A stretch of DNA of 64,000 nucleotides from Bolinopsis microptera (lineage: Eukaryota > Ctenophora > Tentaculata > Lobata > Bolinopsidae): NCBI RefSeq assembly GCF_026151205.1, contig NC_087077.1:2540001-2604000 (forward strand), read 5' to 3'. Under the pieces are notes generated by a model. It had not been told where the DNA came from, made no database searches, and saw only the letters and a list, made by a program, of their open reading frames with translations. Positions 53,801-55,983 of this stretch are shown one piece after another. Numbering within the stretch: position 1 is the stretch's first letter; every line of letters begins with the position of its first letter. A program made the position numbers and the translations under genes.

Positions 53801-55405
53801 GTGCAGGAGAAATCAGAAGCAGATGGAATCCAGGTGTCGCAGGTTTGTTGAACTGGGAGAGTTAAGCACTATTGTCGTTTTGATTTGGGACAAATTTAGT
53901 CTACTTTATTCCCATCTTTAGCCTTAAAAAGGAGAGTTCAATATTTATCCGCAATTCAGGTGTCTTTAAAGATAAACCTGTTGGAAAATCTACCAGCTGT
54001 CGAACGAACCCAACTTGTTACTTTGAAGGGGGGAGTCCTTATTTCAGGTACTTTTTCTATACTTCTCATAAATGTTGATCTACAAATTTTGTTTTTTGTC
54101 ACTTTAGTGAACACGGTATCCAATTCTCATCGCTGATGTTCGACTAGGAATCAAACTAGTAGGAGCTGACTGGAACACTGAAAACCAGACGCTAAAAGAC
54201 GGAGCCGCCGAATATGCTCCCCACTTTGTCCACATCTACGCTTCCTCCGATGAAGTTTCCGGTTACACCTTTAACTGTCCCCTTTATCTGGACCAGCAGA
54301 GAACAGAGAGTGTGGTAGATTTCCAGCTGAGCTCCAAAACACCAATCTCTAACTGGTCTCTTTTAACTGTCAGTCTTGTGGTCGTGAGAACCAAACCTCG
54401 GTTTCAGTTGCATCATAACATCACCAAGTACAAGGCTTTCGACAGTTCATCTCTATTTGATGTGAGTTTAATAAATAATTAACGAAATTCTTTGAAATAT
54501 TCAAAACTGTAATCAATTTGGTGAAGTTATTTTCTGTCATTTTGGATTTTAAATGCAATAACCTCCCTCAGATCCAGTCAAAAGAGCACCTGTATGCTAA
54601 CAAGGCTTTAGTCAGAGCCTCATCGTTTGCAGTGCCCCGTACAGCTGCTCCAACTCCTTCCTCCAGACCCCATTCTGCCACCCCGCAGAAAAAATTTGAG
54701 CTATCATTACAGCCCCAATCACCCGTGCTCTTGCAGCCAACCCCTCCTTCTGGAAGTAAGCCTGGTAGTAGGAGGATATCTGTAGCCTCGCAAATTCTTG
54801 AAAGAAAATCCCACTCTCGATCAAGAAGTGGTTCTAGATCTGCTTCCCCACTTGCGTCCCTCGGGCGAACATCTAGCTCCCCAGCTAAGGCTGTTGGAGG
54901 GGAGTCGCCGCCTGGTTCGGAGAACGGAGATAAGACTCCTCCAGGAAGTCCTAAAGGAGAAGTTTCTGACGATGAGGTATCTCTTCCTCTACTCCCAGAA
55001 GAGAGTCAAACAGATATGTTAGCGGGAAAAGAGGTTGTCATAGTGACTCCTGTGTCCGCAGGGGTGATGGTACCTCCCGAGTTCTCAAATCTTAATACAG
55101 ATGAGGGGGTAAATCCTGTGAGTATCACGCCGAAATTAAAGACAGCTACTCCTCACGCTGTAGAATCTGTTCCACTCGATGCTCTCAGTGATGCAGGATC
55201 CGCTAAATCTGCTCCTGGTGTCGTGGGTGATCCAGTCAAGATCCTTTCTCCAGAAGTAAGAGATCAAAGTAAACCTCCAACTCGAGAAGCCCCAACTGGA
55301 GCTAAAGTAAACCTCAAACTCCAGCAGCCTCAACTGGAGCTAAGAGCAAACCTCAAACTCCTGCAGCTTCTACAGGAGGTCAGAGCAAACCTCAAACTCC
55401 TTTAG
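1323..55405 (+). CDS. Divergent dynein heavy chain, 76 exons, 5' partial (overview)
   Basis: Giant AAA+ motor subunit that would use ATP to move on microtubules or act as a ciliary/flagellar scaffold. I traced 76 exons by AG/GT borders; every junction keeps phase and the joined frame is about 4,380 codons with no stop until TAG at 55403-55405. Family landmarks appear in order: VNLDHSLLLVLKEV and SLTWKS in the stem, a VQTKW / F linker signature, AAA1 GSGKTE, AAA2 GEAGCGKTT, AAA3 GEMGVGKT, a coiled-coil stalk, KFRLYLAT in AAA5, and YTFNCPLYL near the C-terminus. About 450 N-terminal residues are missing and must lie left of the window. AAA1 Walker B and the AAA4 P-loop are degenerate, unlike standard cytoplasmic or axonemal chains, so I infer a DNHD1-like class (weak). 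The individual exons are listed in the regional entries that follow. Confidence 0.95.
1744..2321 (+). other. Dynein intron, no further feature
   Basis: Intron sequence between the exon ending at 1743 and the dispersed repeat. A CCGG-rich stretch near 1780-1850 and AT-rich sequence follow. I see no gene, RNA or clear repeat. Confidence 0.5.
2322..3745. repeat. Dispersed repeat, left copy, interrupted by a foldback element
   Basis: Two blocks, about 2322-2506 and 3504-3745, match the single block 10912-11319 in inverted orientation. Shared stretches include CATCCTCATTTGTATT, CACTCTTAAATCAGG, GCTACCATCACGTGA and CGGAGTACCGTG. In the right copy the two blocks are contiguous; here they are separated by the hairpin-forming element 2507-3503. 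No open frame of note. Confidence 0.85.
2507..3503. mobile_element. Foldback element with ~480-bp inverted arms and a 7-bp target duplication
   Basis: The outer part of each arm begins TTGGTCGTTTAGCTCCGGAC (2514) and ends with its complement (to 3492). The arms contain tandem CTATGCAACGT units; the inner part contains many CCGGCTACTAG units that are themselves palindromic. AAATATT flanks both sides (2500-2506 and 3504-3510). The paralogous site at about 11105 lacks the element. There is no transposase frame, so it is non-autonomous. Superfamily unknown. Confidence 0.9.
4117..4450 (+). repeat. Tandem array that copies the 3' end of a dynein exon with its 5' splice site
   Basis: Eight head-to-tail copies of a 43 or 46 bp unit start in the exon at about 4117 and run to about 4450. 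Each unit carries the exon end and donor, GAGACAAG|GTATTT; the first copy (junction 4154/4155) is the one that keeps the dynein frame. The 43- and 46-bp forms differ by three bases (tttgct versus tttactgct). Reading past the first donor meets TAA within the next few codons. The last two units have drifted. The array fills most of the 390-bp intron. Confidence 0.93.
5555..5556 (+). promoter_or_regulatory. GC-type 5' splice site (GC-AG intron)
   Basis: The exon 5391-5554 ends CAG and is followed by GCAAGT; the next exon begins after TTCAG at 5690. Using this GC donor joins the frame exactly (ISVQ|EMVFNW) and gives the family-expected sequence. No GT donor nearby gives an open frame. GC-AG introns are a known minor class with this strong CAG|GCAAGT consensus. 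Confidence 0.85.
7660..8320. mobile_element. Imperfect foldback (MITE-like), arms about 300 bp
   Basis: Sequence around 7820-7945 (ending CCAATTCTATTC) is complementary to 8035-8155 (starting GAATAGAATTGGTAAAAC), and weaker complementarity extends outward to about 7660 and 8320. Matched segments include ATCACCCAGAA and GGTTAATAGGAACCAC. The centre is near 7985. No coding capacity and no clear target duplication. Confidence 0.75.
8319..9122. mobile_element. Non-autonomous TIR element with inner direct repeats, probable TA target
   Basis: The ends are inverted copies of TACCTTACTCGGGATTATTA (8319 onward and complement up to 9122). Just inside, a block of about 85 bp starting GGGTTTATTAACGACCGG is present in direct orientation at 8343 and 9023, with about 90% identity by eye. 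TA at both tips would fit a Tc1/mariner-type TA duplication. An acidic 78-codon frame on the minus strand (8663-8899) matches nothing I know and is probably chance. Confidence 0.75.
9162..10220 (-). CDS. Rhodopsin-class (class A) G-protein-coupled receptor, intronless
   Basis: A 352-residue seven-helix receptor of the plasma membrane. The N-terminus is Ser/Thr-rich with no signal peptide. Helices lie near residues 30-52, 63-86, 102-124, 143-165, 192-218, 247-268 and 298-323. Asp74 in helix 2, the Cys103-Cys178 extracellular pair, FNVPFC in helix 6 and NPIIY (316-320) in helix 7 support class A. The usual DRY at the end of helix 3 is CRT (127-129), and helix 1 lacks the GN pair. The third inner loop is basic (RAKRNKRK). 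ATG at 10220 is the first in frame and gives a normal length. The ligand cannot be inferred; peptide-receptor-like is only a guess. It sits antisense in a dynein intron. Confidence 0.92.
   Translation of the reverse strand: MTDDLTSNTDIYFTTSSSYTTESPFVYWPSGATAVFCFCFGVPANIFSFSYFLAKNKNKYSYVNLLYMIINMVDMLICLLCLPMAVTQLSGGKEFFISVDFLCSVWGYMWYILEKLSIFSIGLMSICRTISLSLSFVKLSKRHVLIPVVVYLVIIMIWESLPWWVGISYEYFLKYGICGWTFSMLSKTFLYKILFLDSIFYALPLVAIIISCLISVVKLATDSTYCNSGFSRVGDENAARAKRNKRKATITILILTVAYILFNVPFCILRIDSSIYFWSEGKTYVILPWLCSNIPYCREIYSFLIVSTVPLNSTVNPIIYILRVKNLRYYIWKTLSCKKVIPPAPRLQLHRI
10912..11319. repeat. Dispersed repeat, right copy (inverted; uninterrupted site)
   Basis: Inverted match to 2322-2506 plus 3504-3745. 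It has no counterpart of the foldback at 2507-3503; the joint is near 11105 within AAAAAATTATTATCAT. About 30 bp (ACGCTCTTGG region) are present here but absent on the left. The copies differ by scattered substitutions. Confidence 0.85.
11333..12084 (+). repeat. 47-bp tandem array that copies the 3' splice site and exon start, 16 units
   Basis: Sixteen 47-bp units (752 bp) precede the real exon start at 12085. Each unit carries CCCTCCTTCAG|GTACAGC, the acceptor plus the first ~17 bases of the exon, so there are 17 acceptors in series. Only the last reads on into dynein (LWKDD). Units differ mainly at AACCATAAC / AACCATTAC and ACTCAACCAT / ACTAAACCGT. The AG|GT in each unit also resembles a combined acceptor-donor. 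Confidence 0.95.
12085..25304 (+). CDS. Dynein heavy chain, distal stem and linker (DHC_N2), 16 exons
   Basis: Exons: 12085-12245, 12442-12794, 13465-13586, 13967-14051, 14179-14421, 14563-14751, 14880-15033, 18330-18466, 18640-18795, 18968-19307, 19544-19687, 20254-20393, 22171-22327, 22770-22895, 23069-23275, 25115-25304. The linker is the mechanical lever above the AAA ring. Landmarks: YSYLWKDD at the start, RHWKMLVRTLG (14880 exon), YKEEVLVICQRAETDV (18330 exon), WVSVQTKWLEMEEMF (18968 exon) and RFPRFYFLSAKDVFHIM (19544 exon), all standard dynein signatures. Oddities: the exon 18640-18795 and the Pro/Ser/Glu-rich exon 23069-23275 insert low-complexity sequence, the latter where ordinary chains are compact. 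Phase is continuous throughout. Confidence 0.92.
12979..13456. repeat. 12-bp minisatellite (AAGCTTATCACT), about 40 units
   Basis: Tandem AAGCTTATCACT / AAGCTTTTCACT units, with rare CACTTAAGC and CACCACT variants, fill the intron 12795-13464 up to the polypyrimidine tract. Unlike three other arrays in this gene, the unit does not include a splice junction. The regular HindIII core makes it easy to score. Confidence 0.95.
15034..18329 (+). other. Dynein intron hosting a small antisense secreted-peptide gene
   Basis: A 3.3-kb phase-1 intron. Apart from the peptide gene at 17073-17279 I see only AT-rich unique sequence and a purine-rich stretch at 16080-16240. No transposon ends recognised. 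Confidence 0.6.
17073..17279 (-). CDS. Small secreted cysteine-containing peptide precursor, 68 aa
   Basis: The first ~21 residues form a strong signal peptide (MNKLLVVLVVVG... ending QAEA). The mature part of about 47 residues has four cysteines (26, 41, 50, 68) and a basic C-terminal stretch, RKVKKK (58-63), before a final Cys. Four cysteines would allow two disulfides. I do not recognise the family; a secreted signalling or defence peptide are both possible. Single exon; ATG at 17279 is the only start that leaves the signal peptide. No polyadenylation signal could be placed confidently. It lies antisense in a dynein intron. Confidence 0.65.
   Translation of the reverse strand: MNKLLVVLVVVGMLCVYQAEASVKACTQAAIAAFSETGDPCAAIEVLEGCLSSPFLIRKVKKKLPFSC
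18857..18874. repeat. Poly(C) tract of about 18
   Basis: Homopolymer in intron 18796-18967. It has no paired poly(G) and no flanking duplication, so it is not scored as an element end. Confidence 0.9.
19681..19838 (+). repeat. Tandem array that copies a dynein exon end with its donor, 5 copies
   Basis: The exon end and donor TGTCACG|GTTAGT at 19687/19688 recur at 19726, 19758, 19790 and 19822, the last three steps being exactly 32 bp. The unit contains about 16 bp of exon (CACATCATGTGTCACG) and 16 bp of intron. Any distal donor adds a TAG at once (GG-TTAG read as G, stop), so only the first supports dynein. Confidence 0.95.
20088..20233. repeat. 12-bp minisatellite (GTCTATAATCTA)
   Basis: About 12 units of GTCTATAATCTA with TACT and ACACT variants just upstream of the exon at 20254. 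No protein is implied by the VYNLVYTL-type frame through it. Confidence 0.93.
20394..22170 (+). other. Dynein intron with degenerate ~500-bp duplication and a poly(G)-ended element
   Basis: 20394-21050 holds nothing recognised. A segment starting TATGCCCATATTTGGGCATACG occurs at 21070 and again at 21583, each followed by related sequence (CAATATTTTT...ACCAAC, then ATGAACAAAAT, then ATATCTC), so the region is a diverged tandem duplication. The element 21345-22037 spans the second copy. Confidence 0.65.
21345..22037. mobile_element. Non-autonomous element with poly(G)/poly(C) ends, 6-bp target duplication
   Basis: Left end G8-CCAACC (21345), right end GGTTGG-C16 (22037), both flanked by AGGGTT (21339-21344 and 22038-22043). 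Just inside each end lies a ~75-bp near-palindromic block with CCCCGGGTCAAAATCGG at its middle and TATTAAAGTATATTAAAG arms, present in the same direct orientation at both ends. The interior resembles the sequence flanking it on the left. No transposase frame. Confidence 0.8.
22479..22720. repeat. 32-bp tandem repeat, about 8 units
   Basis: Units of TTGGTAACCAAATCATTCCC plus a 12-bp pyrimidine tail (TTCTCCCTCTCT) in intron 22328-22769. Each unit contains the palindrome TTGGTAACCAA and GGTAACC, but no exon sequence. Confidence 0.95.
23437..24616 (-). CDS. Secreted two-kringle protein with Cys-rich and crystallin-like domains, 340 aa
   Basis: Two exons: 23739-24616 and 23437-23581, joined phase 2 across CAG|GTCAGT ... 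CCACAG|GAC. The product has a signal peptide (1 to ~15), an ephrin-receptor/GCC2-GCC3-like Cys-rich module (18-85), a segment resembling a beta/gamma-crystallin fold (about 93-145, VNSLRVIRGEFKVYED), kringle 1 (168-236, ending CEDIPAC) and kringle 2 (242 to about 319). The second exon supplies the end of kringle 2: RPWCYTSS, then WDYCDIPIC. Without the splice the second kringle would be truncated. Extracellular; kringles bind proteins or glycans, and no protease domain is present. The crystallin call is the least certain part. Antisense in dynein intron 23276-25114. Confidence 0.88.
25458..27808 (+). CDS. Dynein heavy chain, AAA1 module, 7 exons
   Basis: Exons: 25458-25581, 25771-25900, 26121-26242, 26585-26725, 26884-27032, 27198-27359, 27592-27808. 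AAA1 is the main ATPase site of dyneins. YGYEYQG and the P-loop GSGKTE (25771 exon) are conserved. The expected Walker B segment CFDEFNRI reads VCLEGMPSL (26121 exon): the DE pair is E-G, so the catalytic Glu is missing. The usual GPAGTGKTE is shortened to HRGSGKTE at the exon junction. Downstream signatures VFRLVTL, EERTIYE and LLLTHGF.YAGGLATKLVSL are recognisable. The exon at 27198 uses the acceptor AACCCAG|GGA; the more upstream AG would bring a stop. Confidence 0.93.
27942..29971 (+). CDS. Dynein heavy chain, AAA2 module, 5 exons
   Basis: Exons: 27942-28200, 28692-28795, 28998-29246, 29393-29557, 29849-29971. P-loop GEAGCGKTTC, then LFGSYSESSSWEDGMFTLLLKQF, which matches the family pattern LYG...W.DGLF, and Walker B WLVLDG. 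Further matches: DNTLLLPNSARVK, LSPTTCATAGIFVI (the family TPATVSRAGI) and PDSQTKFNDFVL. AAA2 normally binds nucleotide structurally. Here it is closer to the family consensus than AAA1. The acceptor of the last exon follows a poly(C) tract. Confidence 0.93.
29799..29823. repeat. Poly(C) tract of about 25
   Basis: Lies 25 bases upstream of the acceptor at 29848 in intron 29558-29848, so it may serve as pyrimidine tract. No partner poly(G) or flanking duplication. Confidence 0.9.
30162..32471 (+). CDS. Dynein heavy chain, AAA3 module, 7 exons
   Basis: Exons: 30162-30313, 30433-30559, 30787-30980, 31179-31349, 31648-31753, 32012-32158, 32396-32471. AAA3 is a regulatory ATP site. Walker A GEMGVGKTLL is intact. 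The family FVDDLNMP Walker B segment reads FIDNLNMAK, with Asp to Asn at the second acidic position. Other landmarks: FTRHFAAFVLHYPE, the Q-ED-Q-like helix around 31179-31349, LPTKERCHYRFSLRTISNIF (family LP.P...HY.FNLRD.S..F) and DLLLLWSHE. The last exon is followed by an intron that received a Penelope-like element. A G10C8 insert sits 9 bases past the donor at 32159. Confidence 0.93.
32168..32185. mobile_element. G10C8 palindrome between 7-bp direct repeats (minimal poly(G)-ended insert)
   Basis: Ten G then eight C are flanked on both sides by AAGTTCA (32161-32167, 32186-32192). The two ends of the poly(G)/poly(C) element type seen at 21345 and 61015 would look like this if everything between had been lost. 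It starts 9 bases after the 5' splice site GTAAGT of the exon ending at 32158. Downstream, a ~57-bp unit with AATTTCAGTGTTCATTGAAT is duplicated. Confidence 0.6.
32664..32787. repeat. 18-bp minisatellite (ATACATTATATACACTAG), left part
   Basis: The same unit continues at 34089-34545 on the far side of the Penelope-like element. The last three units read CACTGACG instead of CACTAG. Confidence 0.93.
32788..34088 (+). mobile_element. 5'-truncated Penelope-like retroelement with GIY-YIG endonuclease
   Basis: An open frame from the left junction to the stop at 33798-33800 (about 335 codons, no ATG needed) encodes only the end of the RT region (VNYLDVQL, YRKKTDA) followed by a linker with CGGKKCGTC and a GIY-YIG nuclease core: VIYVAQC, YFGQT, then RQRFNGHRS. 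This is the layout of Penelope-like elements, whose nuclease cuts the target for reverse transcription. RT fingers and palm are missing. The 3' UTR of ~290 bp ends at the minisatellite, which flanks both sides. The intact frame suggests recent insertion. Confidence 0.88.
34089..34545. repeat. 18-bp minisatellite (ATACATTATATACACTAG), right part
   Basis: About 25 units, with shorter ATACATTATAT insertions. Long open frames on both strands through it are an artefact of the stop-free repeat. Confidence 0.95.
34602..36405 (+). CDS. Dynein heavy chain, AAA4 module, 7 exons (P-loop lost)
   Basis: Exons: 34602-34726, 34919-35051, 35202-35308, 35399-35604, 35716-35882, 36048-36168, 36305-36405. The fold is still readable: KEYRAM, IGHVLLVADG, KIMFLLQEHEAADPEFL, then VQENLRVVMTTST and MLNCINVMWLPHW (family FPALVNC.TIDWF..W). 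The P-loop that should follow GHVLLV as GVGGSGKQS reads ADGCADVAN, without the Gly-Lys-Ser/Thr, so nucleotide binding by the usual mode is unlikely. The last exons lead into coiled-coil stalk helix 1 (KAKRKHLEQSLSCI). Confidence 0.93.
36406..37375 (+). other. Dynein intron, mostly unique AT-rich sequence
   Basis: A short inverted repeat of TTTGTCCATTTTTGTCCA with its complement lies at 36615-36692. No gene or clear element in the rest of this stretch. Confidence 0.5.
37376..37857. mobile_element. Foldback MITE with ~117-bp terminal inverted repeats and 8-bp target duplication
   Basis: Arms 37376-37492 and 37738-37857 are nearly exact complements, starting GGCAGTATCGAGATAGCCC and holding tandem GGTCCGCGGACCACTGT units. 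GAGAATGT flanks both sides (37368-37375, 37858-37865). The 8-bp duplication fits hAT-type transposition, but the tip lacks the usual CA start, so the class is open. There is no coding sequence. Its right end lies 86 bp beyond the MFS gene's stop. Confidence 0.9.
37944..39587 (-). CDS. MFS transporter, SV2/SVOP-SLC22-like, 429 aa, 3 exons
   Basis: Exons 39440-39587, 39181-39304 and 37944-38961 join in phase (1, then 2) to 430 codons including stop. It is a polytopic membrane carrier. Exon 1 carries ATG at 39587 and helix 1 with GDGMEIYL, matching the DAMEMM motif of SVOP-type proteins. Exon 2 gives LSPWKEAILDC and GILAHRF, and exon 3 opens with GCRVLTLFSLYLS, completing the G.LAD..GRR loop 2-3 motif in degenerate form, then ISRALIGFSLGLNFS (helix 4). 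The first loop is short, unlike the long glycosylated loop of SLC22, and total length is below the usual 500, so loops are compact. Substrate unknown. Antisense in dynein intron 36406-39830. Confidence 0.85.
39831..42596 (+). CDS. Dynein heavy chain, stalk and microtubule-binding region, 5 exons
   Basis: Exons: 39831-39991, 40220-40394, 41765-41999, 42169-42283, 42409-42596. Coiled-coil helix 1 continues (LEARLAREATVLIEKDAG, then QQQDKVAQIQQ). The family ALP.L..A segment is ALPQLEIQRKRF, followed by LTELRSINKPDSHIEDII (standard lead into the tip). The 41765 exon with NKGGKRLLAGIDRLIELL and SWVVA-like end covers the microtubule-binding tip, and 42169-42596 returns as helix 2, ending KNMEKTWSNEL. 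Stalk length is near normal, so the tip could still bind a filament. Confidence 0.9.
40419..40530. repeat. 9-bp microsatellite (TTAATTATG)
   Basis: About 12 units directly after the donor region of the exon ending at 40394. Confidence 0.93.
40711..41712 (-). mobile_element. Degraded Ty1/copia-like reverse transcriptase fragment with flanking direct repeats
   Basis: A 130-codon minus-strand frame at 40916-41308 contains LWKLLKCIYGL, PRMWY and IIVIHVDDLIFGG, the copia RT pattern W.L.KALYGLKQ.PR.WY ... YVDDL with Tyr to His. It covers only palm motifs of RT; gag, integrase and RNase H are absent, and stops lie just upstream. Related direct repeats at about 40711-40814 and 41639-41712 (TTATTAATCRATCATGRCTGT) flank it and could be what is left of LTRs or of a duplicated target. 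Non-functional. Lies in a dynein intron, antisense. Confidence 0.75.
42729..42877. other. Predicted cloverleaf: closing stem plus three hairpins (copy 1)
   Basis: The stem GACTCGCGGGCGGA (42729-42742) pairs with TCCGCCCGCGGGTC (42864-42877), one G-U as RNA. Inside are three adjacent hairpins: 42747-42776 (13-bp stem, loop CACG), 42779-42815 (ATATGTCC arms) and 42818-42859 (TCGTATAGCAC arms). Together they form a four-way junction. Copies lie at 43205-43353 and, inverted, 44480-44628. Confidence 0.8.
42993..43056 (+). promoter_or_regulatory. Promoter-like block in the foldback: X-box, E-box, CCAAT, TATA
   Basis: In 64 bases: GTAACCATGGTAAC (42993-43006), a perfect palindrome that fits the RFX X-box, CACGTG (43011-43016), CCAAT (43028-43032) and TATATAG (43050-43056). 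Copies: X-box at 43469-43482 (E-box changed to CAAGTG) and 44351-44364 in the inverted arm. Sequence matches only; activity is not shown. Confidence 0.4.
44677..47887 (+). CDS. Dynein heavy chain, AAA5 module and start of AAA6, 10 exons
   Basis: Exons: 44677-44867, 45023-45180, 45325-45434, 45619-45752, 45902-46083, 46340-46501, 46610-46822, 46957-47093, 47385-47491, 47714-47887. AAA5 signatures: SAAIAAASSVYMGSYP (family L.AAFLSYLGPF), FPLLIDPDGIGYQRIQ, GLPTVLLNIGTDIPPLIYP (family PVLLENV.E..DP...P) and FRLYLAT. Family matches later are TSAIWDSISS joined to IFKSDSL, and DRPDWVATEDEWQKI. The 47093 donor joins straight to 47385 in phase; the open stretch at 47150-47330 is not an exon. At 47714 the acceptor GGGGTAG|TAGAC is needed, as the earlier AG leads to a stop. 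Confidence 0.9.
46160..46295. repeat. 9-bp microsatellite (TTCTTATCA)
   Basis: About 14 units of CATTCTTAT/CATTCTTTT in the intron 46084-46339. Open frames of (HSY)n or (ILI)n through it are spurious. Confidence 0.93.
48018..54461 (+). CDS. Dynein heavy chain, AAA6 and C-terminal domain, 11 exons
   Basis: Exons: 48018-48229, 48415-48709, 48938-49046, 49264-49420, 49660-49771, 52705-52819, 52930-53033, 53227-53449, 53626-53833 (or to 53842), 53960-54047, 54148-54461. Family signatures: LHVLRPLRVREAMIHYV (family LRCLRPDRV..A), KPLLLIYDHCPN (PLIFLLS.G.DP), CILTVERES (FRLWLTS.P), ELYKYWLSLEIEHYS, PQSWLYEA and YTFNCPLYLDQQR (Y.CPVYKT..R). AAA6 has no P-loop, as is normal. The 2.9-kb intron 49772-52704 holds the antisense DRP1-like gene. 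The DHC exon pair on either side of it joins in phase 1. Confidence 0.9.
50166..52100 (-). CDS. Dynamin-family GTPase, DRP1/DNM1L-like, intronless, C-terminus frameshifted
   Basis: Large self-assembling GTPase that constricts membranes; the DRP1 class divides mitochondria and peroxisomes. The 644-residue frame has G1 GSQSAGKS (34-41), switch Thr61, DLPG (142-145) and TKCD (211-214), then middle/stalk and GED regions, with no PH or Pro-rich domain. The start NKLQDVF and DLPQIVVVGSQS match DRP1 closely. A short B-insert lies around residues 520-560. The frame ends at TGA 50166-50168, but the next frame continues the GED helix for 35 more codons (50068-50172, KMMSVLAKAENLISDI) to TGA at 50065. 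One missing A in CTAAG would explain it. Being intronless inside a dynein intron suggests a retrogene, but I see no poly(A) trace. Confidence 0.9.
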   Translation of the reverse strand: MDKFLATLNKLQDVFTASGVSCKDIDLPQIVVVGSQSAGKSSVLESIAKQNFLPRGSGIVTRRPLVLQMIKEDKGMEIEGEMRHTWAKFLHSEDKVFTDMERVQDEIIADTDRICGKDKGINEKAIHLKLHSTKTPSLTLVDLPGLTKIAIGDQPKDIDRKIEKMVLSYISRPNSIILAVSPGNVDIANSDSLKLAREVDQSGSRTLAVVTKCDLMERGKEAHEVLEGSKVGMKLGLIGVINKNNKMLEMNVPVEEVMEMEEQYFQETFPDLADRMGTRYLSSQLCDILISHLKKVLPEVSEKITEQRAKHRSILEDVGEESVDPRQALVSLISQFTEAITQSMDGKFSYSEDDASETARGRTKTGTFSAGAELFKVFKAECIERLSNIKADKGLVNIKELIENTGGIQPALFIPDGVFNSLVSKQLKLLDNPATSAIDKSYGSLKKSLELIAIRTLGRHPTLASEVTQICNEILVDQMKETKTFIKQYLANEHAYINTNHPEFIERYEVAADMFRGSAEAMKSKQATEAKKAENLTYMKTPGSNSTAFGKLMGRYAEGEKTTTEARSNNEAELLLKLIIHYFCIVRGQLVDVLLKAIMRYMVKDLTTNLPNKLIKTLYTTDERINSLVQESDQVARKRKSSLR

Positions 55406-55983
55406 CCTCAATGGGAGCTAAGAGCAAACCTCAAACTCCTGTAGCCTCTACTGGAGCTCGGAGCAAACCTCAAACTCCATCAGCCTCAACTGGAGCTCAG
55501 AGCAAACCTCAATCTCCTGTATCCTTAACGGGAGCTCAGAGCAAACCTCAAACTCCTGTAGCATCTACTGGAGCTCGGAGCAAACCTCAAACTCCTGTAG
55601 CCTCTACTGGAACTCGGAGCAAACCTCAAACTCCTGTAGCCTCTACTGGAACTCGGAGCAAACCTCAAACTCCTGCAGCTTCTACAGGAGGTCAGAGCAA
55701 ACCTCAAACTCCTTTAGCCTCAATGGGAGCTCAGAGCAAACCTCAAACTCCTGTAGCCTCAACGGGAGCTCGGAGTAAACCTCAAACTCTTGTAGCCTCT
55801 ACTGGAGCTCGGAGCAAACCTCAAACTCCTGCAGCTTCTACAGGAGGTCAGAGCAAACCTCAAACTCCTGCAGCCTCTACTGGAGCTAAGAGCGAACCTC
55901 AAACTCCTGGAATTGTAAGTGGAGGTCAAAGCAAACCTCAAACTCCTGCAGCCTCAAAGGAAGCTCAGAGCAAACCTCAATAG
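54572..55983 (+). CDS. Dynein heavy chain last exon: Pro/Ser-rich tail with 13-residue repeats
   Basis: The exon starts at 54572 and encodes a disordered Ser/Pro/Lys-rich tail (RSRSGSRSASPLAS and similar) beyond the normal dynein C-terminus. From about 55266 a 39-bp coding repeat begins (SKPQTPVASTGAR type), about 18 units to 55983. In the given sequence the frame slips at 55304-55307 (GCTAAAGT where the repeat expects one more A) and meets TAG at 55403. The repeat frame reopens from there to TAG at 55981-55983, so the intact tail probably ends at 55983. Dyneins do not usually have such a tail. Function unknown; flexible or phosphorylated linker is possible. Confidence 0.8.

Noticed and set aside
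55525-55941. Antisense Arg/Ser-rich frames (SLRFAPSSSRG repeats)
   Set aside because: Complement of the coding 39-bp repeat of the dynein tail.
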